A stretch of DNA of 64,000 nucleotides from Brachymonas wangyanguii (lineage in GTDB: Bacteria > Pseudomonadota > Gammaproteobacteria > Burkholderiales > Burkholderiaceae_C): the NCBI RefSeq assembly GCF_045055315.1, contig NZ_CP173677.1, positions 1,488,001-1,552,000 of the forward strand. The letters are read 5' to 3'. Both the position numbers and the translations under genes were made by a program. The first letter of the stretch is position 1. Each line of letters opens with the position of its first letter. Below are positions 1 through 7,535 of the stretch, in pieces. The notes under the pieces were generated by a model. It had not been told where the DNA came from. It worked only from the letters and a program-made list of their open reading frames with translations, and did not search any database.

Positions 1-387
1 CTCTACATCGAAATCCGCATCCGCAAGCACGAGGTGTTCGAGCGCGATGGTGACGACCTGCACTGCGTGGTGCCGATCAGCTTCACCAAGGCCGCCCTGG
101 GTGGCGAGATCGAGGTACCGACGCTGACTGGCAAGGCCGTGATCGACATCCCGGAAGGCACGCAGCACGGCAAGCAGTTCCGACTGCGCGGTCGCGGCAT
201 CAAGGGCGTACGATCCTCCAGCAATGGTGACCTGTACTGCCATATCACGGTCGAGACGCCGGTCAAGCTGACCGAGCACCAGCGCAAGCTGCTCAAGCAG
301 CTCGACGAATCGCTGGAGAAAGGCGGCGGCAAGCACAGCCCGAACGAGAAATCCTGGTTCGACAAGGCGAAGGACTTCTTCTCCTGA
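1..387 (+). CDS. dnaJ: Chaperone DnaJ, C-terminal part (5' end outside window)
   Basis: The reading frame is open from base 1 and ends at the TGA at 385-387, giving the last 128 residues of a protein that is usually about 375 long. The visible part is the second half of the DnaJ C-terminal substrate-binding region: the segment GGEIEVPTLTGKA, the glycine-rich turn around FRLRGRGIKG, and the short C-terminal helix (HQRKLLKQLDESL) that in this family forms the dimerisation tail. The J-domain and zinc fingers lie upstream of the window. DnaJ is the cytoplasmic Hsp40 co-chaperone that delivers clients to DnaK and stimulates its ATPase. The gene is closed by a strong hairpin at 406-437. Confidence 0.93.
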   Translation, partial: LYIEIRIRKHEVFERDGDDLHCVVPISFTKAALGGEIEVPTLTGKAVIDIPEGTQHGKQFRLRGRGIKGVRSSSNGDLYCHITVETPVKLTEHQRKLLKQLDESLEKGGGKHSPNEKSWFDKAKDFFS

Positions 388-405
388 TACCGGTAGCTCC
401 AAAGA

Positions 406-442
406 CAAGGCCCTGCAGTGATCGCTGCAGGGCCTTGCTTTT
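406..442 (+). terminator. Intrinsic terminator after dnaJ
   Basis: A perfect 13-bp inverted repeat (CAAGGCCCTGCAG at 406-418, CTGCAGGGCCTTG at 425-437) with a 6-nt loop is followed by CTTTT. It lies between the convergent dnaJ and the nitronate monooxygenase gene and could slow transcription from both sides, though the T-run favours the + strand. Confidence 0.85.
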
Positions 443-460
443 GGTGGAATGCGTGGCTGA

Positions 461-1420
461 TCAGACGTTCAGCAGCGCATCGCGCGCCTGCACGTATTCG
501 CGCTTGAGCTGGCTTACGTAATCGGCCACCGGCTGCACCTGCTTGACCGCGCCAATACCCTGGCCACAGCCCCAGATGTCCTTCCAGGCCTTGGCCGCAC
601 CGCTGCCAAAATCCATCTTGCTCGGATCGGCTTCAGGCAGCTGCGCCGGGTCCAGGCCGGCAGCACGGATTGACGGGGCCAGGTAGTTGCCATGCACGCC
701 GGTGAACAGGTTGGTGTAGACGATGTCGTCGGAGTTGCTGTCCACCACGCACTGCTTGTAGGCATCGCTGGCACGCGCTTCATCGGTAGCGATAAAGGGG
801 CTGCCGATATAGGCAAAGTCGGCGCCCATGGCCTGCGCCGCCAGGATCGCGCCACCCGTCGCGATCGAGCCGCTCAGCGCCAGCGGGCCGTCAAACCACT
901 GGCGCAGCTCCTGCACCAGCGCAAACGGGCTCTTCACGCCAGCGTGGCCGCCGGCTCCAGTGGCCACGGCGATCAGGCCATCGGCACCCTTCTCGATCGC
1001 CTTGCGCGCAAAGCGGTTGTTGATGACGTCGTGCATGACCACGCCGCCATAGCTGTGCGCGGCCTGGTTGATCTCTTCCACCGCGCCCAGGCTGGTGATG
1101 ATGATCGGCACCTTGTACTTGACGCACAGCGCCATGTCTTCCATCAGGCGTGCATTGCTCTTGTGCACGATCTGGTTGATGGCAAACGGCGCCGCCGGCG
1201 ACTCCGGATGCGCCGCATTGTGTGCATCCAGCGCCTCGGTGATCTCGGCCAGCCACTCGTCCAGCTGCGAGGCCGGGCGGGCGTTCAGCGCAGGCATGGA
1301 GCCGACGACGCCAGCCTTGCACTGCGCAATCACCATCTGCGGGTTGCTGATGATGAACATCGGCGAAGCGATGACCGGGAATTTCACGCGCGCCAGCGCG
1401 CCGGGGAGGGATCGGCCCAT
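461..1420 (-). CDS. Nitronate monooxygenase / 2-nitropropane dioxygenase family flavoprotein
   Basis: A 319-residue TIM-barrel flavoprotein of the NPD/NMO family. These enzymes use FMN and oxygen to oxidise alkyl nitronates such as propionate-3-nitronate; some members are general NAD(P)H:flavin oxidoreductases. The FMN phosphate-binding segments are visible: ATGAGGHAG followed by a 'SPFALVQEL' helix, and the GSIATGGAI...GADFAYIGSPF stretch. The start at 1420 (ATG, MGRSLP) has an AGGAGA Shine-Dalgarno; an upstream in-frame extension to 1504 lacks family similarity. It is co-oriented with selD 88 nt upstream, so the two may be co-transcribed. The substrate cannot be told from sequence. Confidence 0.88.
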   Translation of the reverse strand: MGRSLPGALARVKFPVIASPMFIISNPQMVIAQCKAGVVGSMPALNARPASQLDEWLAEITEALDAHNAAHPESPAAPFAINQIVHKSNARLMEDMALCVKYKVPIIITSLGAVEEINQAAHSYGGVVMHDVINNRFARKAIEKGADGLIAVATGAGGHAGVKSPFALVQELRQWFDGPLALSGSIATGGAILAAQAMGADFAYIGSPFIATDEARASDAYKQCVVDSNSDDIVYTNLFTGVHGNYLAPSIRAAGLDPAQLPEADPSKMDFGSGAAKAWKDIWGCGQGIGAVKQVQPVADYVSQLKREYVQARDALLNV

Positions 1421-1508
1421 GGTGTCTCCTGTTGCGTGGCAGTTCTGTGCTGCCGGTTCAGTTCGGGTTGACGGCCACCGCATGGGTGGCCGTTTCGGCA
1501 TCACGATA

Positions 1509-2561
1509 TCATAAAATCGAACGAATGTTCACTTGTGGATTGCCCTCGGTCAGACGACCGACCACGGCAGCCTGGCCGAAGCCGGCATCGCGGAAAGTGG
1601 CCAGCACCTGATCGACGGCATCCGGCGCACAACTCACCAGCAGGCCACCCGAAGTCTGCGGATCGGTCAGCAGTTTCTGCTGCCATTCGGCCATGCCTGC
1701 CTCCAGCGCCACTTCACCGCCATAGCTGGCCCAGTTGCGCGTGGAGGCACCGGTGGAAATGCCCTGCTGCACCAGCTCCAGCGCCTGCGGGATCTTGGGT
1801 ACGGCGTCAAAACCCAGCTCGGCCGACAGACCAGCCGCACGGCAGATTTCCAGCAGGTGGCCCAGCAGGCCAAAGCCGGTGACGTCAGTCATGGCATGCA
1901 CGGCGTCCAGCTGGCCCAGCGTGGTGCCAACACGGTTGAGCTGCGTGGTGTACTGCACCATCAGGGCATAGCCCTCTTCGCTCAGGATGTCCTTCTTGAG
2001 CGCGGCCGACAACACGCCAATGCCAAGCGGCTTGCCCAGGATCAGCACGTCACCAGCCCGAGCGCTGCTGTTCTTCTTCATGCGCTGCGGATGCACCAGG
2101 CCGATCGCCACCAGACCGTAGATCGGCTCGACCACATCGATCGAGTGGCCGCCGGCAATTGGAATACCGGCTTCGGCACAGATGGAGGCACCACCTTCGA
2201 GGATCTGGCTGATGGTCTCGACCGGCAGCTTGTCGATCGGCATGCCGACCAGTGCCAGCGCCAGCAGGGGCTGCCCGCCCATGGCGTAGATATCAGAGAT
2301 GGCGTTGGTGGCGGCAATACGGCCAAAATCACGCGGATTGTCGACAATCGGCGTGAAGAAATCGGTGGTAGCGACCACGGCCTGCTCATCGTTGAGCTGG
2401 TAGACGGCCGCGTCGTCAGATGATTCGGTACCGACCAGCAGCTGCGCCGGCAGCACGCCTGCCGGTACGTGCGACATGATTTCGCGCAGCAGCGAAGGCG
2501 CAATCTTGCAGCCGCAGCCGCCGCCGTGCGCCAGGGAGGTCAATCGGGGAGTCGTAGTCAT
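1509..2561 (-). CDS. selD: Selenide, water dikinase (selenophosphate synthetase)
   Basis: A 350-residue protein that makes monoselenophosphate from selenide and ATP, the activated selenium donor. The N-terminal motif HGGGCGCKI places the reactive Cys at residue 16 and the essential Lys at 19, matching Cys17/Lys20 of the E. coli enzyme; here the catalytic residue is Cys, not selenocysteine. The glycine-rich ATP-binding loop and the TDVTGFGLLGHL and DPQTSGGLL motifs of the AIR synthase-like fold are present. It is divergent from the tRNA 2-selenouridine synthase gene, with 75 bp between the starts. No selA, selB or selC is visible, so the visible selenium user is the tRNA modification enzyme. 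Confidence 0.96.
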   Translation of the reverse strand: MTTTPRLTSLAHGGGCGCKIAPSLLREIMSHVPAGVLPAQLLVGTESSDDAAVYQLNDEQAVVATTDFFTPIVDNPRDFGRIAATNAISDIYAMGGQPLLALALVGMPIDKLPVETISQILEGGASICAEAGIPIAGGHSIDVVEPIYGLVAIGLVHPQRMKKNSSARAGDVLILGKPLGIGVLSAALKKDILSEEGYALMVQYTTQLNRVGTTLGQLDAVHAMTDVTGFGLLGHLLEICRAAGLSAELGFDAVPKIPQALELVQQGISTGASTRNWASYGGEVALEAGMAEWQQKLLTDPQTSGGLLVSCAPDAVDQVLATFRDAGFGQAAVVGRLTEGNPQVNIRSIL

Positions 2562-2636
2562 GGGAATCCTGTCACTGTCTTTATCTCAAGGATGATACGA
2601 CTTAAGATAGCGGGTTGCACCGACTCGGCTACTTTC

Positions 2637-3692
2637 ATGAAAAACTCCTGGCTTGTTCCGCCCACTGACATTGGCAATTTCAGCACCATCATCGATGTGC
2701 GCACGCCGCTTGAATTTTCCGAAGACCATGTGCCCGGAGCCATCAACTGCCCGGTGCTGAGCAACGAGCAGCGCGCCAAGGTCGGCACCATCTACAAGCA
2801 GGTGTCGCCGTTCGAGGCCAAGAAGATCGGTGGTGCGCTGATTGCCGCCAATATCGCCACGCATATCCAGCAGCAGATGCTGGACATGCCGAAAGGCTGG
2901 CGACCGCTGATCTACTGCTGGCGCGGCGGCATGCGCAGCGGTGCCATGCAGATCATCCTGCGCCAGATCGGCTGGCAGGCGCACAAGCTCGAAGGCGGCT
3001 ACAAGGCCTTCCGCCACCACGTGATCGAGCAGACCGCCCTGCTCGCGCCCAGGCTGCCGCTGCGCATCATCTGCGGCGCCACCGGCAGCGCCAAGACGCG
3101 CATCCTGCAGGCCATCGGAGCCCAAGGCGGCCAGATCCTGGACCTGGAAACCCTGGCCAGCCACAAGGGCTCGGTACTCGGCTCCTTGCCCGGACAGCCA
3201 CAGCCCAGCCAGAAAGGTTTCGAGACCGCGCTCTGGCAGGCGCTGGAACGGCTGGACCCGACGCGCCCGGTCTTTGTCGAGGCAGAAAGCCGCAAGGTCG
3301 GCAACCTGCATATCCCCGAACCGCTGATCGAGCGCATGCGCGCATCGCCCTGCCTGGATATCGAGGCCACGCGCGAGGCGCGCATTGCCTTCCTGCAGCG
3401 CGATTACGACTATGCCTGCCAGAACCTGCCCTGGCTGGAGCAGCGCCTGGACAAGCTGATCGAGCGCCAGGGGCGCGCCGTGGTTGATGGCTGGAAAGCC
3501 CTGGCTGCACAAGGCGAATGGAGCAGCCTGGTCGGCGAGCTGCTGGACCAGCACTACGACCCACTCTACCGCGCTTCGCAAGGCGGCAACTACACTGGCG
3601 AACGTCCCTGGCCAAGCTTTGCCACCGATGACCTGTCCGAGGCCGGCATTGAAACGCTGGCACGCCAGATCCTGCAGCGCAGCGCCAGCTGA
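2637..3692 (+). CDS. mnmH: tRNA 2-selenouridine synthase (SelU/MnmH)
   Basis: A 351-residue two-domain enzyme that replaces sulfur by selenium in 5-methylaminomethyl-2-thiouridine at the wobble position of Lys, Glu and Gln tRNAs, using selenophosphate from SelD. The rhodanese-like domain (about residues 6-130) opens with IIDVRTPLEF and has the active-site loop YCWRGGMRSG with Cys94. The C-terminal half starts with a P-loop GATGSAKT (147-154). The start at 2637 (MKNSWLV) was chosen because the rhodanese fold begins right after it. An in-frame ATG at 2592 is possible but would add a non-conserved leader. No clear Shine-Dalgarno precedes either. Confidence 0.94.
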   Translation: MKNSWLVPPTDIGNFSTIIDVRTPLEFSEDHVPGAINCPVLSNEQRAKVGTIYKQVSPFEAKKIGGALIAANIATHIQQQMLDMPKGWRPLIYCWRGGMRSGAMQIILRQIGWQAHKLEGGYKAFRHHVIEQTALLAPRLPLRIICGATGSAKTRILQAIGAQGGQILDLETLASHKGSVLGSLPGQPQPSQKGFETALWQALERLDPTRPVFVEAESRKVGNLHIPEPLIERMRASPCLDIEATREARIAFLQRDYDYACQNLPWLEQRLDKLIERQGRAVVDGWKALAAQGEWSSLVGELLDQHYDPLYRASQGGNYTGERPWPSFATDDLSEAGIETLARQILQRSAS

Positions 3693-3721
3693 GCTGGCCA
3701 CCCTGCTCTCCTAGCCCGCAT

Positions 3722-3754
3722 AAAAAATCCCCAGCCGGTTGTCCGACTGGGGAT
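3722..3754 (-). terminator. Intrinsic terminator for the acyl-CoA dehydrogenase gene
   Basis: ATCCCCAG (3727-3734) pairs with CTGGGGAT (3747-3754), with three more inner pairs after one mismatch. On the minus strand the stem is followed by a run of six T (complement of 3722-3727), the right polarity to end the acyl-CoA dehydrogenase transcript. Confidence 0.8.
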
Positions 3755-3801
3755 GCGTGCCATTAACGGCCACCCCGTGCGGAGTGACCTGGCCTTGCCG
3801 A

Positions 3802-5613
3802 TTACAGCAGGTCCACGTTGATGGCGTTGGTAGCCGCGTGACCGGCCACGATGCTGTGCGCCACGCCCGGAGCCTTGCTCAGGATGTGGTCAGCGTAGAA
3901 GCGTGCCACCTGCACCTTGGCCTGGTAGAACTTCTCGCCGTAGTTGTCGTCAGAAGCGACACCAGCGGCCAGCTTGCCTTCTGCCACCAGCAGGGCACGC
4001 GCCAGCTGCCAGCCGCAGACCATGTTGGCGGTCAGCATCAGGTAGGGCACGCTGCCAGCGTAGGCGGCGTTGGGGTTGCTCTTGCCGTTGGCAACCATGA
4101 AGTCCACCACCTGCAGCACGGCTTCGCGGGCAGCGGTCAGCGTCTTCAGCACGGCCTGGGCATTCTCGCCACCGTTGGCGGCCAGTTCGGATTCGGTCTG
4201 CTGCACCATGCCAGCCACTTTCTTCACCAGCTCGCCGCCATCACGCACGGTCTTGCGTCCCACCAGGTCGTTGGACTGGATCGCCGTCGTGCCTTCGTAG
4301 ATGGTCAGGATCTTGCTGTCACGGTAGTACTGGGCCGCGCCGGTTTCCTCGATGAAGCCCATGCCGCCGTGCACCTGCACGCCCAGGCTGGTGACTTCCT
4401 GGCTCATTTCGGTGCTGAAGCCCTTGACCAGCGGCACGGTGAACTCGTACAGCGCCTGCTGCTCTTCGCGCACGGCCGCATCGGGATGGTGATGAGCAGC
4501 GTCAAAGGCGGCGGCAGACACGCTGGACAGCGCACGGGCACCTTCGGTATAGGCACGCATGGTCATCAGCATGCGCTTGATGTCCGGGTGCTGGATGATG
4601 GCCACGGCTTCCTTGGCGGAACCGTCCACCGGGCGGCTCTGCACGCGCTCGCGGGCGTAATTGACAGCGTGCTGGTAGGAGCGCTCGGCAATGCTGATGC
4701 CCTGCACGCCCACCGCGTAGCGGGCTGCGTTCATCATGATGAACATGTATTCCAGGCCGCGGTTTTCTTCACCGACCAGGTAGCCGGTAGCGCCGCCGTT
4801 GTCACCAAACTGCAGCACGCAGGTCGGGCTGGCCTTGATGCCCAGCTTGTGCTCGATGCTGACGCAGTGCACGTCGTTGCGATCGCCCACGCTGCCGTCG
4901 GCATTGACCAGGAACTTGGGCACCACGAACAGGCTGATACCCTTCACACCCTCCGGCGCACCGGCCACGCGGGCCAGCGTCAGGTGGATGATGTTCTCGG
5001 CCATGTCATGCTCACCCCAGGTGATGAAGATCTTGGTGCCGAACACCTTGAAGCTGCCGTCCTCGTTGCGCTCGGCGCGGCTGCGCACCAGCGACAGGTC
5101 GGAACCGGCCTGCGGCTCGGTCAGGTTCATGGTACCGGTCCACTCGCCGGACACCAGCTTGGGCAGATAGGTTTGCTTGAGCTCATCGGAACCTGCCGTC
5201 AGCAGGGCCTCGATGGCACCGTCGGTCAGCATCGGGCACAGCGCGAAGCTCATGTTGGCCGCGTTGGTCATTTCGCCGCAAGCTGCACCAATGGTCTTGG
5301 GCAGGCCCTGGCCGCCAAAATCGACCGGGTGCTGCAGACCCTGCCAGCCGCCTTCGACAAACTGCTGGTAGGCTTCCTTGAAGCCGGGTGTGGCGGTTAC
5401 CACGTCGCCACTCAGCGAGCTGGGGTTCTTGTCACCCTCGAAATTCAGCGGTGCAACCACGTCCTGGTTGAGCTTGGCCATTTCTTCCAGCACGGCCTGC
5501 GCCGTTTCCACGCCCGCATCTGCGAACTCGGGAATGGCTTGCGCCAGGGCATCAAGACCAGCCAGATGCTCCATGTTGAAGACCATATCCTTGATCGGGG
5601 CGGTATAGCTCAT
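3802..5613 (-). CDS. Acyl-CoA dehydrogenase, long form with C-terminal extension
   Basis: A 603-residue FAD-dependent acyl-CoA dehydrogenase of the long (about 600-residue) subgroup, which carries an extra C-terminal domain and includes methylthiopropionyl-CoA dehydrogenase DmdC and several FadE paralogues. Such enzymes introduce a 2,3-trans double bond into acyl-CoA and pass electrons to ETF. The FAD/substrate segment MNLTEPQAGSDLS, the helix GVQVHGGMGFIEETGAAQYYRD, and the catalytic-Glu motif LTIYEGTTAIQSNDL are all present. ATG at 5613 has an excellent AGGAG. It lies downstream of etfBA on the same strand but is separated from it by a terminator, so it likely has its own promoter. Chain-length preference cannot be read from sequence. 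Confidence 0.93.
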   Translation of the reverse strand: MSYTAPIKDMVFNMEHLAGLDALAQAIPEFADAGVETAQAVLEEMAKLNQDVVAPLNFEGDKNPSSLSGDVVTATPGFKEAYQQFVEGGWQGLQHPVDFGGQGLPKTIGAACGEMTNAANMSFALCPMLTDGAIEALLTAGSDELKQTYLPKLVSGEWTGTMNLTEPQAGSDLSLVRSRAERNEDGSFKVFGTKIFITWGEHDMAENIIHLTLARVAGAPEGVKGISLFVVPKFLVNADGSVGDRNDVHCVSIEHKLGIKASPTCVLQFGDNGGATGYLVGEENRGLEYMFIMMNAARYAVGVQGISIAERSYQHAVNYARERVQSRPVDGSAKEAVAIIQHPDIKRMLMTMRAYTEGARALSSVSAAAFDAAHHHPDAAVREEQQALYEFTVPLVKGFSTEMSQEVTSLGVQVHGGMGFIEETGAAQYYRDSKILTIYEGTTAIQSNDLVGRKTVRDGGELVKKVAGMVQQTESELAANGGENAQAVLKTLTAAREAVLQVVDFMVANGKSNPNAAYAGSVPYLMLTANMVCGWQLARALLVAEGKLAAGVASDDNYGEKFYQAKVQVARFYADHILSKAPGVAHSIVAGHAATNAINVDLL

Positions 5614-5674
5614 GCATTTTCTCCTTGTATGAGTGAGGTAACGGGTTGTATTCAGTATAGGACAACAGCCGGAC

Positions 5675-5705
5675 AAAAAAGGCCGCTCCGGTCAAGAAGC
5701 GGCCT
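5675..5705 (-). terminator. Intrinsic terminator after etfA
   Basis: AGGCCGCT (5680-5687) pairs with AGCGGCCT (5698-5705); the minus-strand copy is followed by a six-T run (complement of 5675-5680). It separates etfBA from the downstream acyl-CoA dehydrogenase gene. Confidence 0.85.
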
Positions 5706-5731
5706 GTCCTTGATTCAGGTCTGACTGCTGA

Positions 5732-6664
5732 TTACAGCTTGCTGACCAGTTCCGGGGTGGCGGTGAACAGGTCAGCCACCAGACCATAATCGGCCACGCT
5801 GAAAATCGGCGCTTCCGGATCCTTGTTGACGGCAACGATCACCTTGCTGTCCTTCATGCCGGCCAGGTGCTGGATGGCACCGGAAATGCCCAGCGCGATG
5901 TACAGCTCGGGAGCCACGATCTTGCCGGTCTGGCCAACCTGCAGGTCATTGGGCGCGTAGCCGGCGTCTACGGCAGCGCGGGAGGCGCCAATGGCAGCAT
6001 TCAGCTTGTCGGCCAGCGGCGTCAGCACTTCCTGGAACTTCTCGTCGCTGCCCAGGGCGCGGCCACCGGACACGATGATCTTGGCGGCGGTCAGTTCGGG
6101 ACGGTCGGACTTGGTCACTTCACGGCCAACGAAGCTGGACTTGCCGCTGTCGGCAGCAGCCGCCACGGATTCGACAGCAGCGCTGCCGCCGGTAGCTGCA
6201 GCGGCGTCAAAGCCGGTGGAGCGCACGGTGATGACCTTCACGGCATCGGTGCTCTGCACGGTGGCAATGGCGTTGCCGGCGTAGATCGGGCGCTCGAAGG
6301 TATCGGCGCTATCAACCTTGGTGATGTCGCTGATCTGAGCCACGTCCAGCTTGGCCGCCACGCGCGGAGCGACGTTCTTGCCGCTGGCAGTGGCCGGGAA
6401 CAGGATGTGGCTGTAATCACCGGCCACGGCCAGCACCTGGGCGGCCAGGTTCTCGGCCAGGCCTTCGGCCAGGGAAGCGCCATCAGCGTGCAGCACCTTG
6501 CTCACGCCGGCGATCTGGGCAGCCGCCTGGGCAGCAGCAGCGGCATTGCTGCCGGCCACCAGCACGTGCACTTCACCACCACACTGGGCAGCGGCGGTCA
6601 CGGTGTTCAGGGTAGCGCCCTTGATGGAAGCATTGTCGTGTTCTGCGATCACGAGTGCGGTCAT
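5732..6664 (-). CDS. etfA: Electron transfer flavoprotein, alpha subunit
   Basis: A 310-residue subunit of the soluble ETF heterodimer, which accepts electrons from acyl-CoA dehydrogenases and hands them to ETF:ubiquinone oxidoreductase. The C-terminal FAD-binding domain has the family signature beginning LYIALGISGAIQHLAGM and continuing to KDPEAPIFSVADYG; the conserved SGGRALGS segment precedes it. The start at 6664 has AGGAG and follows etfB by 35 nt, so the two form an etfB-etfA operon closed by the terminator at 5675-5705. Confidence 0.97.
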   Translation of the reverse strand: MTALVIAEHDNASIKGATLNTVTAAAQCGGEVHVLVAGSNAAAAAQAAAQIAGVSKVLHADGASLAEGLAENLAAQVLAVAGDYSHILFPATASGKNVAPRVAAKLDVAQISDITKVDSADTFERPIYAGNAIATVQSTDAVKVITVRSTGFDAAAATGGSAAVESVAAAADSGKSSFVGREVTKSDRPELTAAKIIVSGGRALGSDEKFQEVLTPLADKLNAAIGASRAAVDAGYAPNDLQVGQTGKIVAPELYIALGISGAIQHLAGMKDSKVIVAVNKDPEAPIFSVADYGLVADLFTATPELVSKL

Positions 6665-6699
6665 GTCTTATCTCCTGTGATTCTTGCTGTGGGGCCCGA

Positions 6700-7449
6700 T
6701 CAGATGACCTTGGCTTCGTTCTTGAGCTTGTCGACCAGCGTGGTGACGTCGGGCACGATGATGCCGGCGCTGCGCTTGGCCGGCTCGGCCACTTTCAGCG
6801 TCTTCAGGCGGGACGTCACGTCCACGCCCAGGTCTTCCGGCTTCATGGTGTCGATCGGCTTCTTCTTGGCCTTCATGATGTTGGGCAGCGTGACATAACG
6901 CGGCTCGTTCAGGCGCAGGTCGGTGGTGACCACGGCCGGCAGGCTGATCGAGAGGGTTTCCAGACCGCCGTCTACTTCACGCGTGACGCTGGCCTTGCCA
7001 TCGGCCACTTCGACCTTGCTGGCGAACGTGGCCTGCGGCAGATCCAGCAGCGCAGCCAGCATCTGGCCAACCTGGTTGGAATCATCATCAATGGCCTGCT
7101 TGCCCAGGATGATCAGCTCAGCCTGTTCCTTGTCCTGAACCGCTTTCAGCAGCTTGGCCACGGCCAGCGGCTGCAGCTCTTCGGCCGACTCGACCAGAAT
7201 GCCACGGTCGGCACCAATGGCCATGGCGGTACGCAGGGTTTCCTGTGCCTGGGTCGGGCCGCAGGACACGGCGATGACCTCGGTCACGATGCCCTTTTCC
7301 TTCAGGCGAACGGCTTCTTCCACCGCAATTTCGTCGAACGGGTTCATGCTCATCTTGACGTTGGCAATATCCACGCCCGTGTTGTCGGACTTGACGCGAA
7401 CCTTGACGTTGTAGTCAACCACGCGCTTGACTGCGACCAGTGCTTTCAT
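6700..7449 (-). CDS. etfB: Electron transfer flavoprotein, beta subunit
   Basis: A 249-residue ETF beta subunit, partner of EtfA; in this family it binds AMP and contributes to the flavin site. It starts with the typical MKALVAVKRVVDYNVKVRVK and contains the conserved NPFDEIAVEEAVRLKE helix and GILV...AKLL region, plus the C-terminal arm (KKKPIDTMKPEDLG) that embraces the alpha subunit. ATG at 7449 is preceded by AGGAG. It is the first gene of the etfBA operon, and a 20-bp palindrome sits 62-81 nt upstream of its start. Confidence 0.97.
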   Translation of the reverse strand: MKALVAVKRVVDYNVKVRVKSDNTGVDIANVKMSMNPFDEIAVEEAVRLKEKGIVTEVIAVSCGPTQAQETLRTAMAIGADRGILVESAEELQPLAVAKLLKAVQDKEQAELIILGKQAIDDDSNQVGQMLAALLDLPQATFASKVEVADGKASVTREVDGGLETLSISLPAVVTTDLRLNEPRYVTLPNIMKAKKKPIDTMKPEDLGVDVTSRLKTLKVAEPAKRSAGIIVPDVTTLVDKLKNEAKVI

Positions 7450-7510
7450 GAAGTGATCTCCTGATTATTGAAACTTGTTTCGCAAGTGCTTCATTCACCC
7501 GCAGAGTGGC

Positions 7511-7530
7511 AATTGACGTAAACGTCAATT
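7511..7530 (-). promoter_or_regulatory. Perfect 20-bp palindrome, likely operator of etfBA
   Basis: AATTGACGTAAACGTCAATT is a perfect inverted repeat with 9-bp arms and a 2-nt centre, lying in the only intergenic space upstream of etfB. The form resembles operators of the MerR-family LiuR or TetR-family fatty-acid/branched-chain regulators that control etf and acyl-CoA genes in proteobacteria, but the regulator is not in the window and the match is from memory. Confidence 0.65.
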
Positions 7531-7535
7531 TATTG

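Noticed and set aside
3739..5724. Long plus-strand open frame opposite the acyl-CoA dehydrogenase gene
   Set aside because: Antisense shadow of a well-supported gene; no recognisable motif or ribosome site.
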